The notes beneath the pieces are model-generated. The model worked only from the letters and a program-made list of their open reading frames with translations, did no database searches and had not been told where the DNA came from. Position numbers and translations under genes: made by a program. Source: Aeromonas taiwanensis (lineage in GTDB: Bacteria > Pseudomonadota > Gammaproteobacteria > Enterobacterales > Aeromonadaceae). Taken from it: a stretch of DNA of 64,000 nucleotides. Below are positions 26,655-35,430 of the stretch, in pieces (positions within the stretch are counted from its first letter, which is position 1; each line of letters opens with the position of its first letter). The DNA is taken from contig NZ_CDDD01000001.1 of assembly GCF_000820165.1 (NCBI RefSeq), positions 1-64,000 on the forward strand. The letters run 5' to 3'.

Positions 26655-28082
26655 ATGACGGTCCTGCCCACACTCTTTGCCAGCCAGGCGCAGCACGATC
26701 TGCCGCTCCATGAGCAGCTGGTACGCACCCTGCGGGCAGCTATTCTGGCGGGTCACCTGCCCCTGCACAGTCGCCTGCCCGCCAGTCGCCCCCTGGCACG
26801 GGATCTCGGCGTTTCCCGCAGCACGGTGGAGCTGGCCTATGGCCGGCTCGAAGCGGAGGGATACCTGGTGCGCAAGATGGGGGCCGGCAGCTTCGTCGCC
26901 CTGGCGGCGGTACGCCCGGCGCCGCGCCAGGCCCAGTCGGCGGCGGGCCTCTCCCGCCGTGGTCAGGAGATGGCCGACGGGGGGGCCTGCCACGACGTGC
27001 CCGAAGTGGGGGCCTCTTTTGCCTCCAGCCAGCCGGATCCCCGCCTCTTCCCCCAGGCGCTTTGGGGGCGACTGATGCAGCAGCAGTGGCGCCAGCGCGC
27101 CGGCGACTGGATGAACTACGGGGATCCCCAGGGGCTGGGGGAGTTGCGGGCCGCCATCAGCAGCTATCTGGTGCAGTCCCGTGGCGTGGTGTGCGAGCCG
27201 GATCAGATCCTGATCCTCACCAGCTCCCAGCAGGGCATACTGCTCGCAACCCAGCTGCTCATCGATGCCGGGGACACCGTCTGGGTGGAGGATCCCGGCT
27301 ATCCGGGGGCCCGCACCGCCATGGAGAGTGCGGGGGCCCGTGTGCACCCGGTGCCGGTGGACGAGGAGGGTCTCCAGCCGGCAGGGGCGCACCCCAGGCC
27401 CAGGCTCATCTACTGCACACCGGCCCACCAGTATCCCCTCGGCGTGCCCATGAGCCTGAGCCGGCGCATGGCGCTGCTGGCCGAGGCCGAGCGGCACGGC
27501 GCCTGGATCCTGGAGGATGACTACGACGGGGAGTACCAGTACGACCAGCGCCCGCTGCCCGCCCTGCAGGGGCTGGACGGCCAGGGGCGCGTCCTCTACG
27601 TGGGCACCTTCAGCAAGGTGCTGTTCGGCTCGCTGCGCCTCGCCTACCTGGTGCTGCCGCGGCCGCTGATGGCCGCCTTCAGCCGGGCCCGGGCCGCGGT
27701 CGATGGCCACAGCAACCAGTTCCAGCAGGCGGTCACGGCCGACTTCATCCGGGGCGGCCACTTCGCCACCCACCTGCGCCAGAGTCGCCTCGTCTACCAG
27801 AGTCGGCGGGATCTGCTGCTGGCGGAGCTGGCCGAGCACTGCCCCGCCCTCACCCCCATCCACAGCGGCGCCGGTCTGCAGTGCGCCGTGCAGCTGCCCC
27901 CCGGCGGGGAGGCGCGCTGGACAGCGATCGCCAACGCCCGGGGGCTGGGGCTGCGTCCCCTGCACCAGTTCCACCTCGCCGTCCCCGAGCGGGAGGGCTG
28001 GCTGCTCGGCTTTGCCAGCCTCGACAACCAGACCCTGCGCCAGCTCTGCCGTCGCCTGGGACAATTGATGCGCACCGTCTGA
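26655..28082 (+). CDS. MocR/PdxR-type regulator (GntR HTH fused to PLP aminotransferase fold)
   Basis: A 475-residue transcription factor. The N-terminal GntR winged helix covers about residues 12-80 (LPASRPLARDLGVSRSTVELAYGRLEAEGYL). It is followed by a fold-type-I aminotransferase domain; the PLP-binding Lys lies in GTFSKVLFG near residue 320, and DDYDGEYQYD precedes it. Such proteins sense PLP or an amino-acid derivative and usually control the divergent neighbour. That makes it the likely regulator of the osmC-rhodanese-GNAT unit, although PdxR orthologues control pdxST elsewhere; no pdx gene is present here. Confidence 0.92.
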   Translation: MTVLPTLFASQAQHDLPLHEQLVRTLRAAILAGHLPLHSRLPASRPLARDLGVSRSTVELAYGRLEAEGYLVRKMGAGSFVALAAVRPAPRQAQSAAGLSRRGQEMADGGACHDVPEVGASFASSQPDPRLFPQALWGRLMQQQWRQRAGDWMNYGDPQGLGELRAAISSYLVQSRGVVCEPDQILILTSSQQGILLATQLLIDAGDTVWVEDPGYPGARTAMESAGARVHPVPVDEEGLQPAGAHPRPRLIYCTPAHQYPLGVPMSLSRRMALLAEAERHGAWILEDDYDGEYQYDQRPLPALQGLDGQGRVLYVGTFSKVLFGSLRLAYLVLPRPLMAAFSRARAAVDGHSNQFQQAVTADFIRGGHFATHLRQSRLVYQSRRDLLLAELAEHCPALTPIHSGAGLQCAVQLPPGGEARWTAIANARGLGLRPLHQFHLAVPEREGWLLGFASLDNQTLRQLCRRLGQLMRTV

Positions 28083-28184
28083 CCGGCACGCCGACAGGTC
28101 AGAGGTGCCAGGGCCTGATAGCGCTGGGTCCACGGGGGGACGCGCACTATACTGGGCGCAACCACGCTGCAGAACAGGGCCCAG

Positions 28185-29087
28185 ATGCACCGACTCCTCT
28201 TTCTCCTCCTCGCGCTTATCCTCCCGTCCTCCCCGATGGCGGCCACCCGATTCACACTGATCGGCCCGGAAAGCAGTGAAGACGCCCGCATGGACTACTA
28301 CCGTGCGGCGATGCGACTGGCGCTGGAGAAGACCCGCCCCGAATACGGTGACTACGAGCTGCTGGATGCGGTCAGGATGAACAAGGCCAGGATGCGGCTC
28401 GAGGTGCAAAAGCCGGGCAAGAGCGCCCTCTTCATCATCGACAACTGGCCCCAGGAGCGGCCTCATCCCGAGGTCAGCCTGCTCCCCTTCCCCATCGATC
28501 TCGGCATTCTCAGCTACCGGGTCTGCTTCGTCGGGCCGGACAGCGCGCAGGCCCTGGCCAGCGTCAGCTCTCTTGCCCAGTTGCAGGGCTTCAGCCAGGG
28601 GGTGGGCAAGGGGTGGCTGGATGCGGAGATCCTGCGCTACAACGGCTTCAGGGTGCATGAGGTGAGCAACTACGAGTCGCTGTTTCGCCTGGTAGCCCGT
28701 GGCCGGGTCGACCTCTTCTGCCGCGGGGCCAACGAGATACTGACGGAGTGGGAGCGCCACCATCCCAGCCTGCCCGAGCTGGCGGTCGATAACCATCTGG
28801 TCCTCTTCTACCCGCTGCTCCACGCCTTCTACAGCCATGCGAACTACGGCAAGGAGCGCGAGCGCCTGCGGCTCGGTCTGCAACTGGCCTGGGAGGACGG
28901 TTCCCTCAAGCGGCTCTGGCGCCAGCACTTCCAGCCCTCCCTGACCTTCACCCGGCTGGCGTCACGGCAGATGTTCAGCCTGGCCAATCCCCTGCTGCCC
29001 GATTCCGGGGCCGACTACAAGGCCTACCTCTATGATCCTGCCCGGGACGACTTTGGCATTGAGCGCCAGGGCAGCCAGAAGCACTGA
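28185..29087 (+). CDS. Periplasmic solute-binding-like protein, orphan
   Basis: A 300-residue exported protein. The signal peptide covers residues 1-20 (LLFLLLALILPSSPMAA). The rest has the two-lobe pattern of SBP family 3-like proteins, with SYRVCFVGPDS and SNYESLFRLVARGRVDLFC (the typical lobe hinge/ligand region) visible. No ABC permease or ATPase lies nearby, so it may instead be a sensor-type or orphan binding protein, like many such Vibrio and Aeromonas paralogues. The ligand is unknown. AGGG lies seven bases before ATG 28185. Confidence 0.75.
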   Translation: MHRLLFLLLALILPSSPMAATRFTLIGPESSEDARMDYYRAAMRLALEKTRPEYGDYELLDAVRMNKARMRLEVQKPGKSALFIIDNWPQERPHPEVSLLPFPIDLGILSYRVCFVGPDSAQALASVSSLAQLQGFSQGVGKGWLDAEILRYNGFRVHEVSNYESLFRLVARGRVDLFCRGANEILTEWERHHPSLPELAVDNHLVLFYPLLHAFYSHANYGKERERLRLGLQLAWEDGSLKRLWRQHFQPSLTFTRLASRQMFSLANPLLPDSGADYKAYLYDPARDDFGIERQGSQKH

Positions 29088-29090
29088 CCC

Positions 29091-29966
29091 TTAATCCTGT
29101 TCGCGGCAGAGGGCGAGCCAGGCCTCGGCGGTGCGGGAGAGGTAGCGATCCCTTGGCCAGATCACCCCGAGGCGCCAGCTCAGCTCCGGCACCAGGGGGC
29201 GCAGCACCAGGCCATCCGGCGTCAGTCGCCGGCAGATGGGCTCGGGCAGGAAGGCAACCCCCATGCCGCTGCGCACCATGGCGGTGAGAAAGTCCCACTG
29301 GCTGCTGCGGGCCGCCACCTGGGGCACGAACCCCGCCTCCGCACACCCCTGCTCCAGCCGCTCGCTCAGGGTGAAGGCCTGGGTGTAGAGCAGAAAAGGT
29401 TCCTCTTTCAAGTCCTCCAGCCGGATCTCCCGGCTCTCCCGCCAGCGCGGCTGATCCGGCAGCACCACCCGGATGGGGTACTGGTCCAGCACCAGGGTGC
29501 AGAGGGCCCCCTCCTCCCGGGTCGGCAGCATGGTGATGGCGAGATCCAGCTCTCCCTCCAGCACCGCCTGCTCGATGCGCCGGCCACCGTACTCGACCAG
29601 GGAGAGCTCCACCTTCGGATAGCGGCTGCGATAGGTACGGATCAGATCCGCATAGACGTGGCCCACCATGGGGGGAATGCCAAGGGCCAGCCGGCCGAAG
29701 CGCAGGCTCTGCAGATCCGCCAGCTCCGCCTCCAGCTGCTGCATCTCCGCCAGTATGGTCTGGGCCCGGTTGAACAGCACCTGGCCGCTGTCGGTCAGGG
29801 TGAAGCGGCGCCCCGATCGGCTCAGCAGGGGCTGACCCAGCTCCTCCTCCATGTTGCGGATCATCTTGCTGATGGTGGGCTGGGTGACGAACAACTTCTC
29901 GGAGGCGCGGGTGAAGCTCTTCTCCCGCACCAGCTCGACGAAGTAACGCAGGGCTCGGATATCCAT
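29091..29966 (-). CDS. LysR-type regulator, CidR-like
   Basis: A 291-residue LysR-family regulator. The HTH is at about 1-60 (FTRASEKLFVTQPTISKMIRNMEEELG) and the effector domain runs from about 90. It is divergent from cidA-cidB, the arrangement of cidR-cidABC in Gram-positives, where the regulator senses acetate/pyruvate overflow. Role by neighbourhood is therefore activation of cidAB. It ends almost against the SBP-like gene (convergent, three bases apart). Confidence 0.88.
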   Translation of the reverse strand: MDIRALRYFVELVREKSFTRASEKLFVTQPTISKMIRNMEEELGQPLLSRSGRRFTLTDSGQVLFNRAQTILAEMQQLEAELADLQSLRFGRLALGIPPMVGHVYADLIRTYRSRYPKVELSLVEYGGRRIEQAVLEGELDLAITMLPTREEGALCTLVLDQYPIRVVLPDQPRWRESREIRLEDLKEEPFLLYTQAFTLSERLEQGCAEAGFVPQVAARSSQWDFLTAMVRSGMGVAFLPEPICRRLTPDGLVLRPLVPELSWRLGVIWPRDRYLSRTAEAWLALCREQD

Positions 29967-29996
29967 GGCGATCTCTTGGCTGGCGATGAGCCTTAA

Positions 29997-30035
29997 TCAT
30001 GCCTCTTTGGCATGAATTTGATAATTTAAATTCAT
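29997..30035. promoter_or_regulatory. Two inverted repeats in the cidR-like / cidA intergenic region
   Basis: TCATGCC-N5-GGCATGA (29997-30015) overlaps ATGAATTT-N8-AAATTCAT (30012-30035). LysR regulators bind dyads of this size upstream of a divergent target. A -10-like TATACT follows at 30059-30064 with no good -35, consistent with activator dependence. Confidence 0.5.
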
Positions 30036-30084
30036 TTTTTGCAGGTTTCGGCCCTCTTTATACTGTGAGCAGGTTCACAGAAAG

Positions 30085-30495
30085 ATGCCCCCCATGAAAA
30101 CCCTCTGCCTTCGCTGGTTGCAAACCCCCTTCCAAATCGCCCTGCTGGCCGCCATCTGGCTGCTGGCGGACACGGCGGTGCGCACCTTCCACCTGCCCCT
30201 GCCGGCCAACCTCACCGGCATGCTGCTGCTGCTCGCCTGCATCCTGCTCGGCGTGGTGAAGGCCCGGTGGTTCAGCGCCGGCGCCCGCTGGCTGCTGGCG
30301 GAGATGCTGCTCTTCTTCGTGCCCGCCGTGGTGGCCGTGGTCAACTATCAGGATCTGCTGTTGCAGGAGGGGTGGCGCATCATGGTGGTGCTGGTCATCA
30401 GCACCGTGCTGGTGCTCGGCACCACGGCGCTGGTGGTGGACAGGGTCTATCGCCTCGAGCTGAAGCTGGCCCGCCGGAGTCGCCGCCATGTCTGA
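30085..30495 (+). CDS. cidA: CidA/LrgA holin-like membrane protein
   Basis: A 136-residue inner-membrane protein with four hydrophobic helices and the CidA/LrgA pattern: LPLPANLTGMLLLLACILLGVVKARW, then EMLLFFVPAVVAVVNY. Holin-like proteins of this family affect murein hydrolase activity and overflow metabolite transport. The stop lies inside the first codons of the following lrgB-type gene (8-bp overlap), so the two are co-translated. ATG 30085 and ATG 30094 are both possible starts, each with a weak ribosome-binding site. Confidence 0.87.
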   Translation: MPPMKTLCLRWLQTPFQIALLAAIWLLADTAVRTFHLPLPANLTGMLLLLACILLGVVKARWFSAGARWLLAEMLLFFVPAVVAVVNYQDLLLQEGWRIMVVLVISTVLVLGTTALVVDRVYRLELKLARRSRRHV

Positions 30496-31177
30496 CTCCC
30501 TGCTAGGCCTGCTCTGCTTCGCCCTCACCCTGCTCTTCTACTACGCCAGCAAGTGGCTCTATGGCAAGAAGCGCATCCTGCCCCTGATGCCCCTGCTGCT
30601 GGCGCCGACCCTGCTGGTGGCGGTAGTGATGCTGTTCCACATCCCTTACCAGGACTACATGGCGGAATCCCGCTGGCTGCTCTGGCTGCTGGGGCCCGCC
30701 ACCGTCGCCTTCGCGGTGCCCGTCTACGAGAACCGCCAGCTGATGCGCCGCCACTGGCTCTCCCTGTCGGTGGGGGTGGTGGCGTCCGTGGTGATGGCGG
30801 TGGGCAGCACTGTGCTGCTGGCCCGCTGGCTGAACCTCTCCGAGCTGCTGCAGCGCAGCATGGCCATGCGCTCCATCACCACCCCCTTTGCGGTGGAGGC
30901 GACCCGCTCCGTGGGGGGCAACGCCGACCTCACCGCCCTGTTCGTGGTGCTGACCGGCGTCATCGGCATGGCGGTGGGGGAGAGCGTCCTGACGGTGCTC
31001 GCCATTCGCAGCCGCCTCGGCAAGGGGGCGGGGTTTGGCGCCTCGGCCCACGGGGCCGGCACCGCCCGGGCCTATCAGATGGGCAACGAGGAGGGGGTGG
31101 TCTCCAGCATGGTGATGATGATCGCCGGCATGGCCACCGTGCTGCTCGCCCCCCTCCTGGGTCGGCTGTTCTGGTAA
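30488..31177 (+). CDS. cidB: CidB/LrgB family membrane protein
   Basis: A 229-residue polytopic membrane protein of the LrgB/CidB (YohK) family. It has six or more hydrophobic helices. The family blocks AMRSITTPFAVEATRSVGGN and GIGASAHGAGTARAYQ-like (here ASAHGAGTARAYQMG) are visible in the second half. It works as the partner of the preceding CidA-like protein. It converges on metL with a terminator between. Confidence 0.9.
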   Translation: MSDSLLGLLCFALTLLFYYASKWLYGKKRILPLMPLLLAPTLLVAVVMLFHIPYQDYMAESRWLLWLLGPATVAFAVPVYENRQLMRRHWLSLSVGVVASVVMAVGSTVLLARWLNLSELLQRSMAMRSITTPFAVEATRSVGGNADLTALFVVLTGVIGMAVGESVLTVLAIRSRLGKGAGFGASAHGAGTARAYQMGNEEGVVSSMVMMIAGMATVLLAPLLGRLFW

Positions 31178-31200
31178 CGCCCTCCCGCCAATCATCCAAC

Positions 31201-31226
31201 AAAAAAGAGGCGCCCCAGGGCGCCCC
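31201..31226 (-). terminator. Rho-independent terminator of metL
   Basis: On the minus strand GGCGCC, loop CTGG and GGCGCC, extended by two outer pairs, then TTTTTT. It ends the metB-metL unit. Confidence 0.8.
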
Positions 31227-31252
31227 TTCTCCTTGCGTGGTGTCATGCAGCC

Positions 31253-33709
31253 TCAGAGGCTGGCGCAGATCTGCCACAGATCGTACTGGATGGCGGCCGC
31301 CGTCACCTCGCGACCCGCCCCCGGCCCCTGGATAACCAGAGGGTTGGTGCGATAGCTGTCGCTCTCGATGGCGAACACGTTGTCGCAGGGCAAGAGGTTC
31401 GCAAACGGGTGGTGAGGCTCCAGCGCCTCCAGCCCGACCCGCGCCTTGCCGTCGTGCTCGAAGCGGGCGACGTAGCGCAGCACCTTGCCGACCCGGCGCG
31501 CCCCCTCGAACGCGGTCAGGATGGGATCGTCCAGATCCTTGAGCCGGTCCATGAACTGATCCGTGCTCACCTTGCGCAGGGCCAGGGGCACCAGGTTCTC
31601 CAGCTCGATGTCGGCGGAGTCGAGCTCGAAGCCCGCCTCCCGCGCCAGAATGAGCAGCTTGCGGCGCACGTCCTGGCCGGAGAGATCCTCCCGGGGATCC
31701 GGCTCCGTCAGGCCGTGCTGCCACGCCTCGTCCACCAGCTCGGAGAAGGGACGGGTGCCGTCATACTGCTGGAACAGCCAGGAGAGGGTACCGGAGAAGA
31801 TGCCGGAGACTCCCTGGATGCGGTCACCGCTCTGGCGCAGCATCTGGATGCTGGACTGGATGGGCAGCCCGGCCCCCACGGTGGCGTTGTAGCGCCACTG
31901 CACCTGATGGTCGCGGCAGGTCTGCTTGATGCGCTGGTAGAACTCGCTGTCGGCGGCACCGGCAAACTTGTTGGCGGCGATGATGTGGACGCCGAGCTGG
32001 GCGAAGTCCGGGTAATAACGGCTCACCGTCTCGCTCGCGGTCAGGTCCAGGGCGATGAGGGCGTCAAAGCCGTGCTGCTCCAGCTGGGAGAGCAGCTCGG
32101 GCCAGATGAGCGGCCTGGGATTGAAGCTGTCGCGTACCTTGAGCGGGTCCAGCCCCTCCTCGTCCAGCAACCCCCCTTCCGAGCTGAACACCCCGTAGAG
32201 GGTGAGTGCCAGATTGAGCTCGTGCTCGAGGCGCGCCTTCTCCCGGGCGTAGAGCCCCAGCCAGTGGCCGCCGATGTTACCCTTGCCGAACACCACCAGG
32301 CCGACCCGGGTCGGGCGGCTGAACAGGGCGCTGTGCAGGGCGATGAGCAGGGGCTCCAGTACCACCTGGCGCAGCACGGCCACCAGGCTCAGGCCGTCTT
32401 TGGCCACCTGGACGAACTCCAGGGGCTGATCCGCCAGCAACTGGTAGAAGCGGTGGCACTGCTCGGCGTTGTCGGTGACGCCGGCGCCCACCAGGGCGAC
32501 CAGGCTGAACCCCTCCTTCTGGATGAGGCCGGTGAAGTTGCCCTGCAGCTGGAAGTCCCGCAGCACCTCGAAGGCCCCTTGTGCCACCTCCAGGGTGTAG
32601 GCGAGGCGCAGCACCCGGCGATCCGGCTGGCGCTGCAGGGTGAGCGGGTGGAGGCGATGGCGGGCCAGATGGGCCTCGATGGCCGCCACCGTCTGGTCGA
32701 AATGGGTCTGCGGCAGCACCTTCAACTCGATGAGCGCTATCTGATCCACCGAGGAGACGATGCGGGCACCGCCGGAGCGCGGGGCGCGGCGCAGAATGTG
32801 GGTGCAACCCTCGTCCGGGTTGTAGCTGCAGCGCAGGGTCAGGCGCTGGCGGCTGTCCGCCACCGGCTGCAGGGTGCGCGAATGGAGCACGGAGGAGCCG
32901 AGACGAGCCAGTTCGTTGGCTTCGGCCAGGCTCAGACGCTCCAGCAGGCGAGCCTCCTTCACCCGACGCGGGTCGGCACTGTAGACCCCGGCCACGTCGC
33001 TCCAGATGGTGGTGGACTCGCCGTCCGCCAGGGCTGCCAGCAGGCTGGCACTGTAGTCGGAGCCGTTGCGCCCGAGCAGCAGGGAGCGCCCCTCCATGTC
33101 GGCGGCGATGAAGCCGGTCACCACGATGCGACCGGGATGCTCCGCCAGGCGGGCCTTGAGCAGTTCGCTGGAAAGCGCGGTATCCACCTTGACCAGGGCG
33201 CCATCCTCGGCACGCAGGAAGCTGCGGGCATCGAGCCAGGCGGCAGGTTCGCCACGACTGGTGAGCAGGGCGGCCAGGAGGCGCGCCGACCACACTTCGC
33301 CAAAGGCGAGCAGGCCGTTGCGCTCGAAGCGGTCAAACTGCCCCTCCAGGGTCTTGGCGATGAGCTGCATGTCGTCCGCCAGTTGCTGGCTCAGGGAGAG
33401 CAACAGCTCCCCTTCCAGCAGGCCGTCGATCAGGCTCTGCTGGTAGGCGTGCAGGGCCGTGATGGCTTCCCCGGCGGCTTCGTCCCCCGCCTCGGCCAGC
33501 TCCACCAGCTGGATCAGCCGGTTGGTGGTCTTGCCAGCGGCGGAAACCACCACCAGCTCATGACCACCCGCCTGCTGCTCTATGATGGCGGCGACCCGGC
33601 GATAGCAGACCGGATCCGCCAGACTGCTGCCGCCGAACTTGTGCACATGGCGCCGCTTGAAGACTGCCTCTGTCACCACCACACACTCTCCTTGCTGTTG
33701 CTGTTCCAT
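31253..33709 (-). CDS. metL: Bifunctional aspartate kinase / homoserine dehydrogenase II
   Basis: Catalyses the first and third steps from aspartate towards methionine and threonine. The 818 residues match E. coli MetL (810). The N-terminal kinase domain carries VHKFGGSSLAD near residue 23 and GRNGSDYSASLLAALA in the middle. An ACT-type linker follows. The C-terminal homoserine dehydrogenase domain starts around 465 (VGLVVFGKGNIGGHW) and contains GVSGIFSGTLSWLF and the catalytic-Lys region. Its start overlaps the metB stop by one base (TAATG). Position behind metB under met boxes marks it as the MetL rather than ThrA type. Confidence 0.95.
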   Translation of the reverse strand: MEQQQQGECVVVTEAVFKRRHVHKFGGSSLADPVCYRRVAAIIEQQAGGHELVVVSAAGKTTNRLIQLVELAEAGDEAAGEAITALHAYQQSLIDGLLEGELLLSLSQQLADDMQLIAKTLEGQFDRFERNGLLAFGEVWSARLLAALLTSRGEPAAWLDARSFLRAEDGALVKVDTALSSELLKARLAEHPGRIVVTGFIAADMEGRSLLLGRNGSDYSASLLAALADGESTTIWSDVAGVYSADPRRVKEARLLERLSLAEANELARLGSSVLHSRTLQPVADSRQRLTLRCSYNPDEGCTHILRRAPRSGGARIVSSVDQIALIELKVLPQTHFDQTVAAIEAHLARHRLHPLTLQRQPDRRVLRLAYTLEVAQGAFEVLRDFQLQGNFTGLIQKEGFSLVALVGAGVTDNAEQCHRFYQLLADQPLEFVQVAKDGLSLVAVLRQVVLEPLLIALHSALFSRPTRVGLVVFGKGNIGGHWLGLYAREKARLEHELNLALTLYGVFSSEGGLLDEEGLDPLKVRDSFNPRPLIWPELLSQLEQHGFDALIALDLTASETVSRYYPDFAQLGVHIIAANKFAGAADSEFYQRIKQTCRDHQVQWRYNATVGAGLPIQSSIQMLRQSGDRIQGVSGIFSGTLSWLFQQYDGTRPFSELVDEAWQHGLTEPDPREDLSGQDVRRKLLILAREAGFELDSADIELENLVPLALRKVSTDQFMDRLKDLDDPILTAFEGARRVGKVLRYVARFEHDGKARVGLEALEPHHPFANLLPCDNVFAIESDSYRTNPLVIQGPGAGREVTAAAIQYDLWQICASL

Positions 33710-34887
33710 TACTTCACCTGTTCTGCCTGTTGTGCCAACTGCGCCTGTTCAAAACCTCTAGCCAGATCGGCCACCAGATCTTCACCGTGTTCGATGCCGA
33801 CCGAGAGGCGCAGCAACTGGGCGCTGATGCCCGCCGCCTGCTGGGCCGCCGGTGTCATGGCCCTGTGGGTCATGCTGGCCGGGTGGGCCACCAGGCTCTC
33901 CACCCCGCCGAGGGACTCGGCCACCGAGAAGAAGGTAAGGCCCGCGAGGAAGGCGCGAATGCCCGACTCGTTGCAATCGAGCTCAAAACTTAGCATGGCG
34001 CCGAAGCCGGACTGTTGACGGCGCGCAATGTCGTGGCCCGGATGGCTCGGCAGGCTGGGGTGATAGATGCGCTTGACCAGCGGCTGGGTCTGCAGGAAGG
34101 CGAGGATGCGATCCGTGTTCTCCTGGTGGGCGCGCAGCCGCGGGGCCAGGGTGCGCAGGCCCCGCAGGGTGAGGTAGGAATCGAACGCACCTGAGGTCAG
34201 CCCCAGGCAGTTGGCCCACCACACCAGGGACTCGGCCAGCGCGGACTCCTTGGCGATGGCGACCCCGCCCACCACGTCGGAGTGGCCGTTGATGTACTTG
34301 GTGGTGGAGTGGACCACCACGTCCGCCCCGAGCGCCAGCGGCTGCTGCAACAGGGGGGAGAGGAAGGTGTTGTCCACCACCACCCGGGCGCCTGCCGCGT
34401 GGGACGCCTCGGCGATGGCCGCGATGTCCACCACCCGCAGCAGCGGGTTGGAGGGGGTCTCTACCCACACCAGCGCCGGTTTTTGCGAAAGTGCCTCGGC
34501 CAGCGCCACCTCGTCCCCCTGATCGACGAACTGCACCTGGTAGTGGCCCTTGGCCGCCAGGTACTCGAACAGGCGCCAGGTGCCGCCGTAGCAGTCGTGG
34601 GGAGCGATCAGCAGATCTCCCGCCTTGAGCAGGGCCGTGGTCACCAGGTGGACAGCCCCCATGCCGGTGCCGGTCACGACGGCACCGGCCCCCCCTTCCA
34701 GGGCTGCCAGAGCGTCCGCCAGGTTGGTGCGGGTCGGGTTGCCGGAGCGGGCATAGTCGTATTGACGGGGCTCGCCAAAGTCGGCGAAGGTGTAGTTGCT
34801 GGAGAGGTAGATGGGCGGCACCACGGCACCGTGCTGTGTGTCTGTCTCAATCCCGGTGCGTACCGCCAGGGTGGCCTTGTGGGTCAT
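33709..34887 (-). CDS. metB: Cystathionine gamma-synthase
   Basis: PLP enzyme joining O-succinylhomoserine and cysteine, in transsulfuration towards methionine. The protein has 392 residues (E. coli 386). Seen: YDYARSGNPTR near residue 45, the PLP-Lys signature VVHSTTKYINGHSDVVGG near 195, and SLGGVESLVAHPASMTH near the end. AAGGAGAG precedes ATG 34887. It is divergent from metJ across met boxes and translationally coupled to metL. Confidence 0.95.
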   Translation of the reverse strand: MTHKATLAVRTGIETDTQHGAVVPPIYLSSNYTFADFGEPRQYDYARSGNPTRTNLADALAALEGGAGAVVTGTGMGAVHLVTTALLKAGDLLIAPHDCYGGTWRLFEYLAAKGHYQVQFVDQGDEVALAEALSQKPALVWVETPSNPLLRVVDIAAIAEASHAAGARVVVDNTFLSPLLQQPLALGADVVVHSTTKYINGHSDVVGGVAIAKESALAESLVWWANCLGLTSGAFDSYLTLRGLRTLAPRLRAHQENTDRILAFLQTQPLVKRIYHPSLPSHPGHDIARRQQSGFGAMLSFELDCNESGIRAFLAGLTFFSVAESLGGVESLVAHPASMTHRAMTPAAQQAAGISAQLLRLSVGIEHGEDLVADLARGFEQAQLAQQAEQVK

Positions 34888-34990
34888 GTCACTCTCCTTG
34901 ATGTCTCTTCGAACGCCGGTTCGCTGTTGCTGCCACGCGTCATCCCGCCATTGCAGGCTCATGGTGCACCACACTACGCCAGCTTAAAAA

Positions 34991-35022
34991 AGCCGTCAAC
35001 ACTTCCAGACGTCTAAATGGCT
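34991..35022. promoter_or_regulatory. Four contiguous MetJ boxes between metB and metJ
   Basis: Consecutive 8-bp units match AGACGTCT at 6, 5, 8 and 5 of 8 positions: 34991-34998, 34999-35006, 35007-35014 (perfect) and 35015-35022. The tandem 8-bp phasing is the hallmark of MetJ operators. The first unit overlaps a minus-strand TTGACG (34994-34999), a likely metB -35 element. Confidence 0.85.
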
Positions 35023-35033
35023 TTGCTGTTGGA

Positions 35034-35062
35034 TTGCCATTGAAATCCTTAAGGGTTAAAAT
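35034..35062 (+). promoter_or_regulatory. Predicted metJ promoter
   Basis: TTGCCA (5 of 6), 17-bp spacer and TAAAAT (5 of 6), ending 33 bp before metJ. It starts 11 bp beyond the last met box, so MetJ bound at the operator could autoregulate. Confidence 0.6.
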
Positions 35063-35095
35063 CCGCGCTCACGGCCAAACGAGAACAGGTGGAAC

Positions 35096-35419
35096 ATGGG
35101 TACAGAGTGGAACGGCGACTACGTCAGCCCCTATGCGGAGCACGGCAAGAAGAGCGAGCAGGTCAAGAAGATTACCGTCTCGATCCCGCTCAAGGTGCTC
35201 AAGGTGTTGACCGATGAGCGCACCCGTCGCCAGGTGAACAACCTGCGTCATGCGACCAACAGCGAGCTGCTCTGTGAGGCCTTCCTGCACGCATTTACCG
35301 GTCAGCCGCTGCCTTGCGACGACGATCTGCGCAAGGATCATCCGGACAGCGTGCCCGCCGAGGCGCGTGCCATCATGGAAGCGCTGGGCAAGGAAATCGA
35401 AGACTTCGACGCCGAGTGA
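35096..35419 (+). CDS. metJ: Methionine repressor MetJ
   Basis: Ribbon-helix-helix repressor that binds met boxes with S-adenosylmethionine as co-repressor. The protein has 107 residues (E. coli 105). The DNA-contacting strand [15 protein letters not shown] (about 22-37) and [30 protein letters not shown] are almost unchanged from the enterobacterial protein. AGGTGGA lies before ATG 35096. It is divergent from its target metB. Confidence 0.98.
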   Translation: MGTEWNGDYVSPYAEHGKKSEQVKKITVSIPLKVLKVLTDERTRRQVNNLRHATNSELLCEAFLHAFTGQPLPCDDDLRKDHPDSVPAEARAIMEALGKEIEDFDAE

Positions 35420-35430
35420 TCCGGCTGCCC

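Noticed and set aside
26559-28928. A long minus-strand frame spanning the MocR gene and the binding-protein gene.
   Set aside because: It runs antisense through two well-supported genes and the gap between them, with no coherent domain.
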